Notes: generated by a model not told the origin, from the letters alone. A stretch of 64,000 nt of DNA from Sphingosinicella sp. BN140058 (GCF_004135585.1 NZ_CP035501.1:2985501-3049500), one strand, 5' to 3'; shown: positions 9,387-19,209, numbered from the stretch's first letter. Program-made: numbers and translations.

Positions 9387-12300
9387 TCAGCGCGCCAGCA
9401 GCACGCGAGCCTGGGTGGCGATCTGCGCCAGCATCGGCGAGGTCGTCGCCGGCGCGTTGCGGGCGCGATCGACCAGACGGCGGAATTGGTCGATGCGCGG
9501 GCCCTGCGTTTCCACCCACATCTCCACCGCATGGGCGGGGTCGTCGCCGCGGGCGCGCTGCAGGAAATCGAGGCGCAATTGCTCGAAATCCCTTGCAAGA
9601 CCGGCGGTCAGCAGCCGCTCCCACTGATCGCTCGCCTGAAAGGCATTGGCCACGCCCTGCGCCCAATCGAGCCCGAGCGCTTCGCCGAGCCGGGTATAGG
9701 CATTGGTGAGCGTGATCTCGTCGACGCCGAGGCGGCGCCCCAGTGCCGCGATGCCGACACCGCCGTTCAGCTCGAACAGCCGTACGAGCCGGTCGGCGAT
9801 CTCCGGCGGCGCGCCAAGGTCGCTGAGGCGTGCCCGCCGCAGGGCGGCATCGCCGGCGACTTCCTTGCGCAGCAGGCCGCCGACGCTCTCGCTGAGCTTG
9901 TCGATGCCGGGCTGAAGCGTCTCGACGAGCTCGGTGAGCTTGGCGGACGCGCTAGAATTGCGCAGAATGTCGGCGATGTGCAGCTGCAGGGCGTTGGAGG
10001 CCTGATCGAACAGCTCCAGCCGAAGCTGCTCGGGAATGTCGATCGTGTCGAGATCCCGCCACAGATCCGCCATGCCGAAGAGGCGCTCGGCGGCGACGAA
10101 CGCTGCCGCAACCTGGCCGAAGCTCGCCCCCTCTTCCTCCGACAGGGTGAACACGGCGGTGATTCCAAGCCGATTGACGAAGCGGTTGGCGATCTTGGTC
10201 GCGATGATCTCGCGGCGAAGCCGGTGACCGAGGATCGCGTCGCGATGGCGCGCCTGCATCGTCTTCGGGAAAGCGGCGAGCAGCTCGGGCTCAAGGGTCG
10301 GATCTTCGGTGATCCTGCCGGCCTCGAGCGCGGTCTGCAGCGCCATCTTGGAGGTGGAGAGCAAGACGGCCAGTTCGGGACGGGTCAGGCCGCGATTGTC
10401 CTGCGCCCGCCGCATCAGTTCCTCGTTGGACTGAAGCCCCTCGACCGTGCGGTTGAGCCGGCCGCTCTCTTCCAGCACTTCCATAGCGCGGATCAGCGGC
10501 GGCAGATCGGCCGCACCGCCACGCTCCGCGATCGAGAGTGCAAGCGTCTGCAGCCGGTTGTCCTCGAGCACGATGGCCGCGACCTCGTCGGTCATCTCGG
10601 CGAGGAGCTGGTTGCGTGCCTCGAAGCTCAGCCGGCCTTCGTCCATCTCCCGGTTGAGCGGGATCTTGATGTTGACCTCGTTGTCCGAGCAATCGACGCC
10701 GGCCGAATTGTCGATGAAATCCGTGTTGCAGCGCCCGCCCGCCTGCGAGAATTCGATGCGGGCGGCCTGGGTCATGCCGAGATTGGCACCTTCGCCGATC
10801 GCCTTCGCCCGAACGTCGCAGCCGGTGATCCGGATCGCGTCGTTGGCGGGATCGCCGACCTCCGAATTGCTTTCGGATCGCGCCCGGATGTAGGTACCGA
10901 TGCCGCCGAACCAGAGCAGGTCGACCGGCGCCTTGAGGATCGCGATCATCAGTGCAGCCGGCTCGATCGTATCGCCGTCGAGGCCGAACATCGCCTGCAT
11001 CTCGGGACTGAGCGGAATCGTCTTCTGGCTGCGCGGGAAGATTCCGCCGCCCTTCGAGATCAGGCTCTTGTCGTAATCGTCCCAGGACGAACGGGGGAGG
11101 GCGAACAGCCGCGCGCGCTCGTCCCAGCTCTTCGCCGGATCGGGCTCCGGATCGATGAAGATGTGGCGGTGATCGAAGGCCGCGACGACCTTCAGCGCCT
11201 TGGACAGCAGCATGCCGTTGCCGAACACGTCGCCCGACATGTCGCCGACGCCGGCGACCCGGATCGGCTGGGTCTGCACGTCGACGCCGAGTTCCGCGAA
11301 GTGGCGCTGCACCGAGACCCAGCCGCCGCGCGCGGTGATGCCCATCGCCTTGTGATCGTAGCCCTGGCTTCCGCCCGATGCGAAGGCGTCGCCGAGCCAG
11401 AATCTGCGATCCAGCGCGATCTGGTTGGCGATGTCGGAAAATGTGGCGGTTCCCTTGTCCGCGGCAACGACGAAATAAGGGTCTTCGGCGTCGCGGATGG
11501 TGACTCCGTCCGGATGAACGACCTTGCTTTCGACGATATTATCGGTGACCGAAAGCAGCGCGCGGATGAAGATGCGGTAGCTCTCCGTGCCTTCCGCCAG
11601 CCAGGCGTCGCGCGATGCCACGGGCGGCAGCTGCTTGGGATAGAAGCCGCCCTTGGCCCCGGTCGGCACGATCACCGCATTCTTGACGAGCTGCGCCTTC
11701 ATCAGGCCCAGGATCTCGGTGCGGAAATCGTCGCGCCGATCGGACCAGCGCAAACCGCCGCGTGCGATCGGCCCGCCGCGCAGATGAATACCTTCGACCC
11801 GGGGCGAATAGACCCAGATTTCCCGCCACGGCACCGGCGCCGGCAGTCCCGGAACCCTGGCGCTCTCGAGCTTGAACGCGAGCGCTTCCTGGCCGGCCGG
11901 GCTGAAGGCGTTGGTGCGGAGCATCGACGCGATCACGCCGTGGAACAGCCGCAGGATGCGATCTTCGTCGATTGCCGCCACTCCGGCGAGACCGTCGCGG
12001 ATCGCGTCTTCGGCAGCCTTCGCGGCAACCGTCCGGTCGCCGTCCCGCTCGGGATCGTGGAGGGCGTCGAACAGCGCGATCAGCGCCTGGGTCACCGCCG
12101 GCGCACGGCGCAGGGCCTCGACCACGGTCAGCATCGAATAGGACAGGCCGACCTGGCGCAAATAGCGGAACCAGGCGCGGAACAGGACGACGTCGCGGCG
12201 GTCGAGATCGGCTGCGATCAGCAGCTGGTTGAACGAATCATTCTCCGCCCGGCCTTCCAGCACGTCGGCGATCGCCCGCTCGGCGAGCTCGGCCCGGGCG

Positions 12301-14048
12301 AGCACGTGGCTGGCGTCACCGCCGCCGCGCAGCTCCAGAACGAATTCGTGGATGTAGCCGAGCCGGCCCTCGTCGAGTGGCCACGGAAACTCTTCGAGCA
12401 CGCGGAAGCCGAAATTCTCGAACACCGGAACCGCTTCCGACAGCGCGATCAGACCCGCCAGGCGGTAGGTCTTGAGGCGAAGCCGCGACGCGCCGTCGCC
12501 TGCCGAACGATAGAGCCGCGCGTCCCGATCGCCGGCATCGTGCAGCTCGCTGATGCGCAAGATGTCCTGGGCGGCTTCGGCCGGGCTGGTCTGCGCGCGA
12601 TAGAGCTCGGGCAGATCGCTCATGTAGCTGAGCGCCAGGCGGGTGGCGCGGTTGAGGCCGACGATCCCGCCGAGCGCCTCCTCCACCGCCGGTTCCCAGC
12701 CCCGCACCATCTCATCGAGCTGGCGGTCGAGCGCGGCGACATCCGGCGTCGGCGCCTCCGGGCCGACATAAAGAGTGTAGCGCAGCAGGGCGAGATCGCC
12801 GTCGCCGAGCTCGACCGACCAATTGGAGATGCGGCCGCCCGAGGCCTGCTCGATCATCTTGCCGACGGCGATCCGGCGGCGGGTGGTGAGTTCGTCTCTC
12901 GGCAGCCAGGCAAAGGCGAACATGTTGCCCTTGAGGATCGACCGGGCGAGCACCAAAGTCGGGCGCGGCCGATCGGCAAGGGACATCGCGGTGGTGACCA
13001 GTTCCCGCACCGAATCCCGGCTGAGGCTGGCGAGCAGATCGTGCGGGAGGGCGGTCAGGGCATGGCGCAACGCCTTGCCGCTGTGGCCGGAGGGATCGAA
13101 ACCGAACTCTTCGTCCAGCTCTCTCAGGCGCTGCCGGAGCACCGGCACGTCCTCGACATGCGCGGTCAGCGCTTCGCTGGTCCACAGCCCGGCATGGACG
13201 CCGATCGCGGCAACCTTGTCGCCTTCGCGGATCGGCACGACGACGAGATCGAGCGGGACGCGTCGATGCACCGACGAGCGCCGCTCGGCCTTGGCGAGGA
13301 GGGGAACCGATCCGCCTTCCTCGAAATAGCGGATCGCGCCGATCGAACCGCCGGGGTCGGTCGGGTCGCCGGGCATGCGGAACAGGCCGAGCGCCTGCGA
13401 AGCCGGCGCATCCGGCCTTTCGACTTCATAGCCGAGCAAGGTCATGGCGCCGTCGGCGAACCAGCGCAGCAAGGCCGCGCCCTCCTCGTCCCCGGTGGCG
13501 GCGGCGTCCGCGCGCATCTGATCCTGCATCGCCCGCCAATCTTCGACGGCGGCACGCACGTCCGCGAGAACGCGGTTGAGATCGGCGACGACATCGCGGC
13601 GGATGCGCGCGTCGGCGCGATCCACCTCCAGGTACATCATCGATTCGCGACGATCCTTGTCGTCACAGAGGGGTTCGACGGCGAGCAGGCGCCCATCCTC
13701 GTCACGGCGGACGCAGACCACGGGGTGGAGCAGGCGATGGACGATCAGGCCGCGGGCCGCGATCGTGTTCGCGACCGAATCGACCAGGAACGGCATGTCG
13801 TCGTTGATGATCCCGATCCGCATCCGGCGCTGACCGACGGCGCCGCCGAGCGATTCCAGTCGGACCAGGGCGCTGCCCCGCATCCGGCTGCTCGCGCAGG
13901 AGGCGATGAAGCGGGCCGCGCCCTCGCGATCCTCGCTGGTGAATTCGGCTATCTCTCCGGGCAGCGCGCCCTCGACGAGAGCGTGGGACAGGGCTTCCAG
14001 AATCCGCACGTCTGCGGCGTGATCCGCGACGTTGCTCTCCGAGTTCAT
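9387..14048 (-). CDS. NAD-specific glutamate dehydrogenase, large (180 kDa) class
   Basis: A 1553-residue cytoplasmic enzyme that oxidatively deaminates glutamate to 2-oxoglutarate with NAD+. Length and layout fit the large GDH class of proteobacteria: a long N-terminal regulatory region with ACT-like segments, then a central catalytic domain where IARGGLRWSDRRDDFRTEIL, NAVIVPTGAKGGFYPK, and later GVGDMSGDVFGNGML and the dinucleotide-binding region TDFIDNSAGVDCSDNEVN are seen, and a C-terminal helical region. The ATG is preceded by GGGAG six bases upstream. A PAS-domain gene lies 140 bases upstream on the same strand. The plus strand opposite is open for more than 5 kb, which is a composition effect of this gene and not a second gene. 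Confidence 0.96.
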   Translation of the reverse strand: MNSESNVADHAADVRILEALSHALVEGALPGEIAEFTSEDREGAARFIASCASSRMRGSALVRLESLGGAVGQRRMRIGIINDDMPFLVDSVANTIAARGLIVHRLLHPVVCVRRDEDGRLLAVEPLCDDKDRRESMMYLEVDRADARIRRDVVADLNRVLADVRAAVEDWRAMQDQMRADAAATGDEEGAALLRWFADGAMTLLGYEVERPDAPASQALGLFRMPGDPTDPGGSIGAIRYFEEGGSVPLLAKAERRSSVHRRVPLDLVVVPIREGDKVAAIGVHAGLWTSEALTAHVEDVPVLRQRLRELDEEFGFDPSGHSGKALRHALTALPHDLLASLSRDSVRELVTTAMSLADRPRPTLVLARSILKGNMFAFAWLPRDELTTRRRIAVGKMIEQASGGRISNWSVELGDGDLALLRYTLYVGPEAPTPDVAALDRQLDEMVRGWEPAVEEALGGIVGLNRATRLALSYMSDLPELYRAQTSPAEAAQDILRISELHDAGDRDARLYRSAGDGASRLRLKTYRLAGLIALSEAVPVFENFGFRVLEEFPWPLDEGRLGYIHEFVLELRGGGDASHVLARAELAERAIADVLEGRAENDSFNQLLIAADLDRRDVVLFRAWFRYLRQVGLSYSMLTVVEALRRAPAVTQALIALFDALHDPERDGDRTVAAKAAEDAIRDGLAGVAAIDEDRILRLFHGVIASMLRTNAFSPAGQEALAFKLESARVPGLPAPVPWREIWVYSPRVEGIHLRGGPIARGGLRWSDRRDDFRTEILGLMKAQLVKNAVIVPTGAKGGFYPKQLPPVASRDAWLAEGTESYRIFIRALLSVTDNIVESKVVHPDGVTIRDAEDPYFVVAADKGTATFSDIANQIALDRRFWLGDAFASGGSQGYDHKAMGITARGGWVSVQRHFAELGVDVQTQPIRVAGVGDMSGDVFGNGMLLSKALKVVAAFDHRHIFIDPEPDPAKSWDERARLFALPRSSWDDYDKSLISKGGGIFPRSQKTIPLSPEMQAMFGLDGDTIEPAALMIAILKAPVDLLWFGGIGTYIRARSESNSEVGDPANDAIRITGCDVRAKAIGEGANLGMTQAARIEFSQAGGRCNTDFIDNSAGVDCSDNEVNIKIPLNREMDEGRLSFEARNQLLAEMTDEVAAIVLEDNRLQTLALSIAERGGAADLPPLIRAMEVLEESGRLNRTVEGLQSNEELMRRAQDNRGLTRPELAVLLSTSKMALQTALEAGRITEDPTLEPELLAAFPKTMQARHRDAILGHRLRREIIATKIANRFVNRLGITAVFTLSEEEGASFGQVAAAFVAAERLFGMADLWRDLDTIDIPEQLRLELFDQASNALQLHIADILRNSSASAKLTELVETLQPGIDKLSESVGGLLRKEVAGDAALRRARLSDLGAPPEIADRLVRLFELNGGVGIAALGRRLGVDEITLTNAYTRLGEALGLDWAQGVANAFQASDQWERLLTAGLARDFEQLRLDFLQRARGDDPAHAVEMWVETQGPRIDQFRRLVDRARNAPATTSPMLAQIATQARVLLAR

Positions 14049-14188
14049 ATTGTCGCTCCCGGGTACAAGCGACCGTCGTTGGGCCGCGGGATGAGTGCGG
14101 TCCCTATGCTCCGGGCAAAACGAGCGGGCAACCCCGGGCTTGCGCTGCAAGGCTCCGGCACATCGGCATGGCTGCCGAGGCTCGTGGG

Positions 14189-15481
14189 TCAGGCAGCGGC
14201 CTTCTTGATCGCCCTGTCGGTAAGTGCGGGATCCAACAGCGTGCCGATCACGGCAACCCTGCCTTGGGCCTCACGACGGGCGAGGATCAGAACGAACTCC
14301 TCGGCGGTATCCAATTCGAGGTGGGCGAGCGCGGGCGCGCGGCGCAAGGTTTCGCGCGCCGCGTCGCCGCCATTCGATTTCGGCTCGGGGCGACGGGCCT
14401 GCCGCTCGGCCTGAACAACGCCCTTGAGACCTCCGTCGAACGATTCGAGATAGGCGCGGAAGCCGTCGATCGGCACCGATTCGCGCCGCGCCCACGACAA
14501 AGCGGCGGCGAATTCGGTCAGCCGAGCCTTGTCGTAATCGGCACCGAAGACGAGTTTGACCACCGGCGTCATCGGCGCGCGCGCCTGGGCCTTCACACCG
14601 GCATCTTCGAGCAATTCGCGATACCCGTCCTGGTCCACTTCGGTGGCGCGGGCGAATGCGTAAGCGAGGCCGAGCGCGCGATAGAGGGAGAGTCGGCTGC
14701 GGCTGGCGGCGCCGCGGGCAACTTCGGCGCAGGCGCGGGCGGCGTCGAGCCGATCGGCAAGGCCGGCCTCGGCGTCGTAAGCGGCCTCGGGACCGTCGGC
14801 CAGTTCGTCCCACCCATCTCCATCGGGGGCGACTTCGGAGAGCAGCAACGGTTCGGCATTGGGGCCGTCGGCCCACACCGGGCTCGCCTCGACCGCCGGG
14901 ACTCCGACCGCCGCGAGGGCGCGTTCCGCTTCCCGAGCGATGTCGGCGATCACCGCGTCGCCGGCAATCTCCTTCCAGTTGATCACGCCATAGATGAAAT
15001 CGATCGTGTCGCCGGACGAGGAGAACGGCATCAGGATGCCGCGGTACATCGTGTTGCGGCCGCCCTGCGAAACGAATTCGGCCTCGAAGCCGATCGGGGC
15101 ACGGTTGGCGATGATCTGGAGATAATGATCGGTCAGCCGCGACAGGAGCGAGCGTTTGGGCACCTCGCTGATCCGGCGGATTTCGCCGGTCAGGCTGCAT
15201 TCGTCGCGAAGCGCGCCGCCGAGCCAGGCGACACCCGGATCCTCACCGCCTTCCGAGAAATCGAGCAGCACGCTGTGCGGGCCGAAATCGCCGAGCGTGG
15301 CGGGATCGAGATCGTTGATCGAGGGATAGGGCCGGCCATCGAGCAGCGACACCCAATAATTATAGGCGCGCACGTGCATGCGCCGTTCGTCGAGCCCGAT
15401 CTCGGGCGGCGCTTCGATCGCAACCTCGTCGTGGGCCGAACCATAATCGGGCTCGTCCTCGAATGCGCGCAGGCTGTCCAT
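14189..15481 (-). CDS. PAS domain-containing protein (PAS_5-like N-terminus)
   Basis: A 430-residue soluble protein. Residues about 30-170 look like the PAS_5 type domain of alphaproteobacteria: RAYNYWVSLLDGRPYPSIND, then LGDFGPHSVLLDFS, the RSLLSRLTDHYLQIIANRAP helix and FIYGVINWKEIAG. No kinase, cyclase or DNA-binding output domain follows; the C-terminal 250 residues are Ala/Glu/Arg-rich helical sequence I do not recognise. It precedes the NAD-glutamate dehydrogenase on the same strand, so a sensor or regulatory partner of nitrogen/carbon metabolism is possible but only inferred. Confidence 0.7.
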   Translation of the reverse strand: MDSLRAFEDEPDYGSAHDEVAIEAPPEIGLDERRMHVRAYNYWVSLLDGRPYPSINDLDPATLGDFGPHSVLLDFSEGGEDPGVAWLGGALRDECSLTGEIRRISEVPKRSLLSRLTDHYLQIIANRAPIGFEAEFVSQGGRNTMYRGILMPFSSSGDTIDFIYGVINWKEIAGDAVIADIAREAERALAAVGVPAVEASPVWADGPNAEPLLLSEVAPDGDGWDELADGPEAAYDAEAGLADRLDAARACAEVARGAASRSRLSLYRALGLAYAFARATEVDQDGYRELLEDAGVKAQARAPMTPVVKLVFGADYDKARLTEFAAALSWARRESVPIDGFRAYLESFDGGLKGVVQAERQARRPEPKSNGGDAARETLRRAPALAHLELDTAEEFVLILARREAQGRVAVIGTLLDPALTDRAIKKAAA

Positions 15482-15610
15482 CAGCGTTCCCGAAGCCTCT
15501 CATGGCAAAGTTTCAGCTGCAGCCATGGACGATGCGTGGTTGAGAATCGGTTAAGCGTTACCCCCGTGACGTCCGTTCGGAGGCTTGCGGTCGACGACGC
15601 GAACCGGCGC

Positions 15611-15639
15611 TTGTCATGCCCGCCGCGCATTGCTAGAGG
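15611..15639 (+). promoter_or_regulatory. Putative sigma-70-type promoter for tRNA-Thr
   Basis: TTGTCA, a 17-base spacer and TAGAGG stand 18 bases before the first base of the tRNA. The -35 box and spacing are close to the housekeeping consensus, and the -10 is weak. No other gene starts here. Confidence 0.45.
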
Positions 15640-15657
15640 GCCGGCTCTTCCGGGAGC

Positions 15658-15733
15658 GCCGCTTTAGCTCAGCTGGTAGAGCACATCATTCGTAATGATG
15701 GGGTCACAGGTTCGAGTCCTGTAAGCGGCACCA
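15658..15733 (+). tRNA. tRNA-Thr (anticodon CGU), CCA encoded
   Basis: The cloverleaf folds fully: acceptor GCCGCTT/AAGCGGC, D stem GCTC/GAGC, anticodon stem CATCA/TGATG with loop TTCGTAA (anticodon CGT, reading ACG), variable loop GGGTC, T stem ACAGG/CCTGT with loop TTCGAGT, discriminator A and an encoded CCA. All stems are perfectly paired. Confidence 0.97.
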
Positions 15734-15778
15734 CCGACGTCCTGCAGATGGGCGTCGTACTCGATCCGGATCTTCGCC

Positions 15779-16144
15779 TCAGCTTCGCCCGACAGACGTC
15801 CGTCGAACCATCCCGTCCCTATCATAGTCGATGCGGAGAATCTCGAAGCTCGGGCCGACTTCGCTGCGGCCGAGGAAATAGATGTCGGCGGCGGGGCCGG
15901 TCGAATCGGGTTCGCCCAGCACACCGCGAACACTCGGTCGGGCCGCACCTGGCACGACTCCGGCTTTTTCGAGAGCGCTCACCATTGCGGCGCGGCGGTT
16001 CGCACCGTCGTAATTGCCCCGCTCGGCGGCCCATGTCTGCCGGTCGAAGCTGGTCCGCCCTCGATCGCAGCTGGAGAGAGCGATCGCGATCCCGATCGCC
16101 AGGACATTGCCCATCATGGCAGTGCCGGATCTTGCCAAGTCCAT
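15779..16144 (-). CDS. Small putative lipoprotein of unknown function
   Basis: A 121-residue protein starting with a short positive segment and hydrophobic stretch (MDLARSGTAMMGNVLAIGIA) ending in a lipobox-like LSSC at residues 23-26, so Cys26 would be lipidated by the pathway lgt belongs to. The mature part has RPSVRGVLGEPDSTG and DIYFLGRSEVGPSFEILRIDYD, which resembles the small beta-rich SmpA/BamE-like or PepSY-like folds seen in short lipoproteins, but I cannot name a family. A second start nine codons later (Met10-Met11) would also leave a usable signal. The gene faces the tRNA and diverges from the hybrid kinase. Confidence 0.6.
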   Translation of the reverse strand: MDLARSGTAMMGNVLAIGIAIALSSCDRGRTSFDRQTWAAERGNYDGANRRAAMVSALEKAGVVPGAARPSVRGVLGEPDSTGPAADIYFLGRSEVGPSFEILRIDYDRDGMVRRTSVGRS

Positions 16145-16381
16145 CCATCCGCCTTCTTTGCCCGGTGCGATCTTCGTACTCCGGCGGCTGCCAAGTCTGC
16201 AATCGGCCAAGGCGGGTGCTTTTCGTCGCGCCGGATCTGCCTTTGGTCGAACGCACGGCGGCGCCATCGCCAAAGGCTCGAAGCCGGACGCGGACGACGT
16301 CATTGCCGCGTGCGACCAATGGCGGCTTGACCGTGTCCGGTCCCGTTTGTTGTACAGCCTGCCTGACCGGAGACGTCGCGA

Positions 16382-18424
16382 ATGCCTCAATCACAGCCCG
16401 ACGCCCTCGTTCCATCGGCGGACACGCACGAAGGCTTCCTGGCCACGCTCCGCGATCACCTCCGCAACGAAGTCGACAGCGACGTGATCCTGGATCAGAC
16501 GTCGAAGCGCCTCGGCGTCCATTTCGGTGCCAGCCGCGTCGGCTATATGGAGTTCGACGAGAGCGCCTCCGAGATGGTCGCGCGGAGCCATTGGACCGAC
16601 GGCAGTGTCGTGGAGATGGTCGGCCGCTTCTCGTTCCCGGCGTTCGGCGCCGCGATCACGACGTCGCATCGCGCCGGTGAGATCTGGGTTCAGGACTCGC
16701 TCGACAACCCGCGCCTGGACGCCGAGGGGCGCGCCGCCTGTGCGGCGTTCGACATCGATGCCGCGATCACCGTGCCTTTGATCAAGAACGATCAGCTCGT
16801 CTCGATCCTCTCGGTTCAGCAGAAGACGCCGCGATCCTGGTCCCGCGCCGACGTCGATCTCGTCGCCGAGGTTGCCGAGCGCACCTGGGCCACATTGGAA
16901 CGCGCCAAGGCCGAAGCCGCACGGCGGGAAAGCGATGCCTTGCTGTCGGCGATCATGACTCACGCGCCGATCGGCATCTACCTGAAGGACGAAGACGGCC
17001 GGTACCTCATCGTCAATCCGGAGGTGGCGCGGCGGCTCGGCCGCGGGCCGGCCGAACTCGTCGGCAAGACCGCTGCGGACCTGGTGGCGCCGGAGCGTGC
17101 CCGGGAAATCGCGCGGCTGGACGGCGAAGTGCTGTCGAGCGGGCGGTTGCGCGTGATCGAGCAGCGCCTTGGCGATAGCGACGAGGTTGCGCTGGCAATG
17201 CGCTTTCCCGTTCAGATCGACGCGGATTCCCCATTCCGGCTGGCCGGCTTCGACGTCGACATCACTGCGCTGAAGCGCGCGGAGCGCGAACTCGAACGCT
17301 CGCGCGAGGCCCTCTACCAGTCCGAGAAGCTCAACGCGCTCGGATCCCTGCTTGCCGGCGTCAGCCACGAACTGAACAACCCGATCGCGATCATCCTCGC
17401 GCAGGCCGAGTTGCTGGAGCTTCAGGCAGCGGGCACCGCCGCCGCCGAGCGGGCGGGGAAGATCCGCCGTGCTGCCGAGCGATCGGCGCGGATCGTCCAG
17501 ACCTTCCTTGCGATGGCGCGGCAGCGCAGCCCGCGGCATGCGCCCGTCGCGATCAACGATGTGGTCAATGCCGCCCTGGACCTCACCGAATATGGCCTCC
17601 GATCCAGCGGCATCCGGCTCGAGCGGCAGCTCGCACGCGATTTGCCCCTGCTGATGGCCGATGCCGACCAGCTTCATCAGGTGATCGTCAACCTCATCGT
17701 CAACGCGCAGCAAGCGATGCAGGACCTATCCGGTCCACGGCTCTTGAATGTCGCGACGGCGGCCGGCGAGAAGGAGGGGACTCTATGCGTCGACATCTCC
17801 GACACCGGGCCCGGCGTGCCGCTGCACCTGCGCCGTCGAATTTTCGAGCCCTTCTTCACCACCAAGCCCCAGGAAATGGGAACCGGCGTCGGCCTCTCCT
17901 TTTCGCAGGGGCTCGTCGAGGCCCATGGCGGCCAGCTTGAAGTGCACGATCATGGCGGCGGAGCCCTGTTCCGGATCAGCCTGCCGATCGGGGAGATCGT
18001 CGTCGAACCGGTTGCCGCCGATCCGGTGATCGCCCGCCAGGACGTGAAGCGTACGGCCCTGATCGTCGACGACGAGCCCGATATCGCGGAAGCGCTCGCG
18101 TCGCTGCTCCAAATCGAGGGATATCGCTGTACGATCGCCGGCGGCGGTGAGGCTGCGCAGACACGGCTCCGCGCCGAGGACTATGATCTGATCGTCAGCG
18201 ATTTGCGGATGCCCGACATAGACGGCGCCGCCTTGTTCACCTGGCTGCAGCGCGATCGTCCGGATCTGGTTCGTCGCTTCTGCTTTTCCACCGGCGATAC
18301 GCTCAGCCCCTCGGCCGCACGTCTGCTCGCGCGGGCGGGACGCCCTTTTCTCGAAAAGCCGTTCACCCGTTCGGGGCTGCATCAGCTGCTTGAAGAGATG
18401 GTCGCGGCGGAGAGCGTTGCGTGA
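16382..18424 (+). CDS. Hybrid sensor histidine kinase (GAF-PAS-HisKA-HATPase-REC)
   Basis: A 680-residue soluble kinase with no membrane segment. Domain order: GAF (about 20-180, ending in WSRADVDLVAEVAERTWATL), PAS (about 195-305, LLSAIMTHAPIGIYLKDEDG), HisKA with the phospho-acceptor His329 in GVSHELNNPIAI, HATPase_c with VNLIVNAQQAM (N box), DTGPGVP (G1), FEPFFTTK (F box) and GTGVGLSFSQG (G2), and a C-terminal receiver domain with acceptor Asp607 in IVSDLRMPD and Lys in FLEKPF. The cytosolic GAF/PAS input suggests a small-molecule or redox signal. The next gene, a LytTR response regulator, starts with a GTG that overlaps the stop (GTGA), so the two form a two-component pair. Confidence 0.92.
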   Translation: MPQSQPDALVPSADTHEGFLATLRDHLRNEVDSDVILDQTSKRLGVHFGASRVGYMEFDESASEMVARSHWTDGSVVEMVGRFSFPAFGAAITTSHRAGEIWVQDSLDNPRLDAEGRAACAAFDIDAAITVPLIKNDQLVSILSVQQKTPRSWSRADVDLVAEVAERTWATLERAKAEAARRESDALLSAIMTHAPIGIYLKDEDGRYLIVNPEVARRLGRGPAELVGKTAADLVAPERAREIARLDGEVLSSGRLRVIEQRLGDSDEVALAMRFPVQIDADSPFRLAGFDVDITALKRAERELERSREALYQSEKLNALGSLLAGVSHELNNPIAIILAQAELLELQAAGTAAAERAGKIRRAAERSARIVQTFLAMARQRSPRHAPVAINDVVNAALDLTEYGLRSSGIRLERQLARDLPLLMADADQLHQVIVNLIVNAQQAMQDLSGPRLLNVATAAGEKEGTLCVDISDTGPGVPLHLRRRIFEPFFTTKPQEMGTGVGLSFSQGLVEAHGGQLEVHDHGGGALFRISLPIGEIVVEPVAADPVIARQDVKRTALIVDDEPDIAEALASLLQIEGYRCTIAGGGEAAQTRLRAEDYDLIVSDLRMPDIDGAALFTWLQRDRPDLVRRFCFSTGDTLSPSAARLLARAGRPFLEKPFTRSGLHQLLEEMVAAESVA

Positions 18425-19164
18425 ACGGGCGGCCGCATGTCGCGATCGTCGACGACGAGCCGGATCTGCGAGAATCGATAGCATCCTATCTGCAGGCGCA
18501 TGGCTTCGAGACCTCCGAAGCCGAGAATGGCGCTGCTCTCGACGCCCTCCTCGCCGTCCGTTCGGTCGATGCGATCCTGCTCGACGTCAACATGCCCGGA
18601 GAGGACGGCTTCAGCATCGCGCGCCGGCTTCCCGCCGCCACCTCGGCACCGATCATCATGCTGACGGCGCGGTCGGAGCTGGTCGACCGGGTGGTCGGCC
18701 TGGAACTCGGTGCCGACGATTACGTCAGCAAGCCGTTCGAACTCCGAGAACTGATCGCCCGGGTCCGTGCGGTGCTTCGCCGGGCACAAGTCCGCGCGCC
18801 CCTGAAACCGGGGCAAGCCCCTGAAGCACCCTATCATCAGGAACTCTGGGTGCAGGATCGTGGCGCGCTGGTTCGTGTGGCGGTTGCGGACATCGAGCTG
18901 ATCCGCGCGGATCGCGATTATGTGATGTTGCACACGCAGCACCGTTCCTACCTTTTGCGCACCACCATGGATGCGCTGGAAAGAACGCTCGATCCGGCCG
19001 AATTGCTGCGGGTGCATCGCTCGGCATTCGTCCGACCCTCAATGGTCCGCGAGTTCCGACGCGCGGCCCGGGGCGGCAATCTTCTCCTTGCCAATGGTTC
19101 GGCCGTGCCGGTGGGGCCTCTCTATCTTTCGGCGGTGATGGCGACGCTCAATCTGTCGGGCTGA
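18421..19164 (+). CDS. LytTR-family response regulator
   Basis: A 247-residue transcription factor. The receiver domain (residues 5-120) has the acidic pair DDEPD, acceptor Asp55 in LLDVNMPG, the conserved MLTAR and Lys in YVSKPFE. The C-terminal LytTR DNA-binding domain (about 145-245) is marked by VADIELIRADRDYVMLHT, YLLRTTMDALERTL and LLRVHRSAFV. LytTR regulators bind direct repeats upstream of envelope, virulence or light-response genes. It overlaps the hybrid kinase by four bases. An unusual point is the pairing: LytTR regulators are often partnered with membrane-bound HisKA_7-type kinases, whereas this partner is a soluble hybrid kinase. Confidence 0.92.
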   Translation: MNGRPHVAIVDDEPDLRESIASYLQAHGFETSEAENGAALDALLAVRSVDAILLDVNMPGEDGFSIARRLPAATSAPIIMLTARSELVDRVVGLELGADDYVSKPFELRELIARVRAVLRRAQVRAPLKPGQAPEAPYHQELWVQDRGALVRVAVADIELIRADRDYVMLHTQHRSYLLRTTMDALERTLDPAELLRVHRSAFVRPSMVREFRRAARGGNLLLANGSAVPVGPLYLSAVMATLNLSG

Positions 19165-19195
19165 CCCCGAGGGCAGGGCGTGCCGCCTGCTTCCT

Positions 19196-19209
19196 TGTCA
19201 CAATTGACA
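19196..19209. promoter_or_regulatory. Short inverted repeat, possible operator
   Basis: TGTCA and TGACA are arranged as an inverted repeat with a 4-base spacer, in the gap after the LytTR regulator and about 90 bases before the start of the next gene. Position and symmetry suit a dimeric regulator site, but there is no second copy that I can see, so this is tentative. Confidence 0.25.

Noticed and set aside
9309-14414. Open plus-strand frame of about 1700 codons opposite the glutamate dehydrogenase
   Set aside because: It mirrors the codon structure of gdh on the other strand, its translation is Arg/Gly/Asp-rich and fits no family, and the minus-strand gene has clear motifs.
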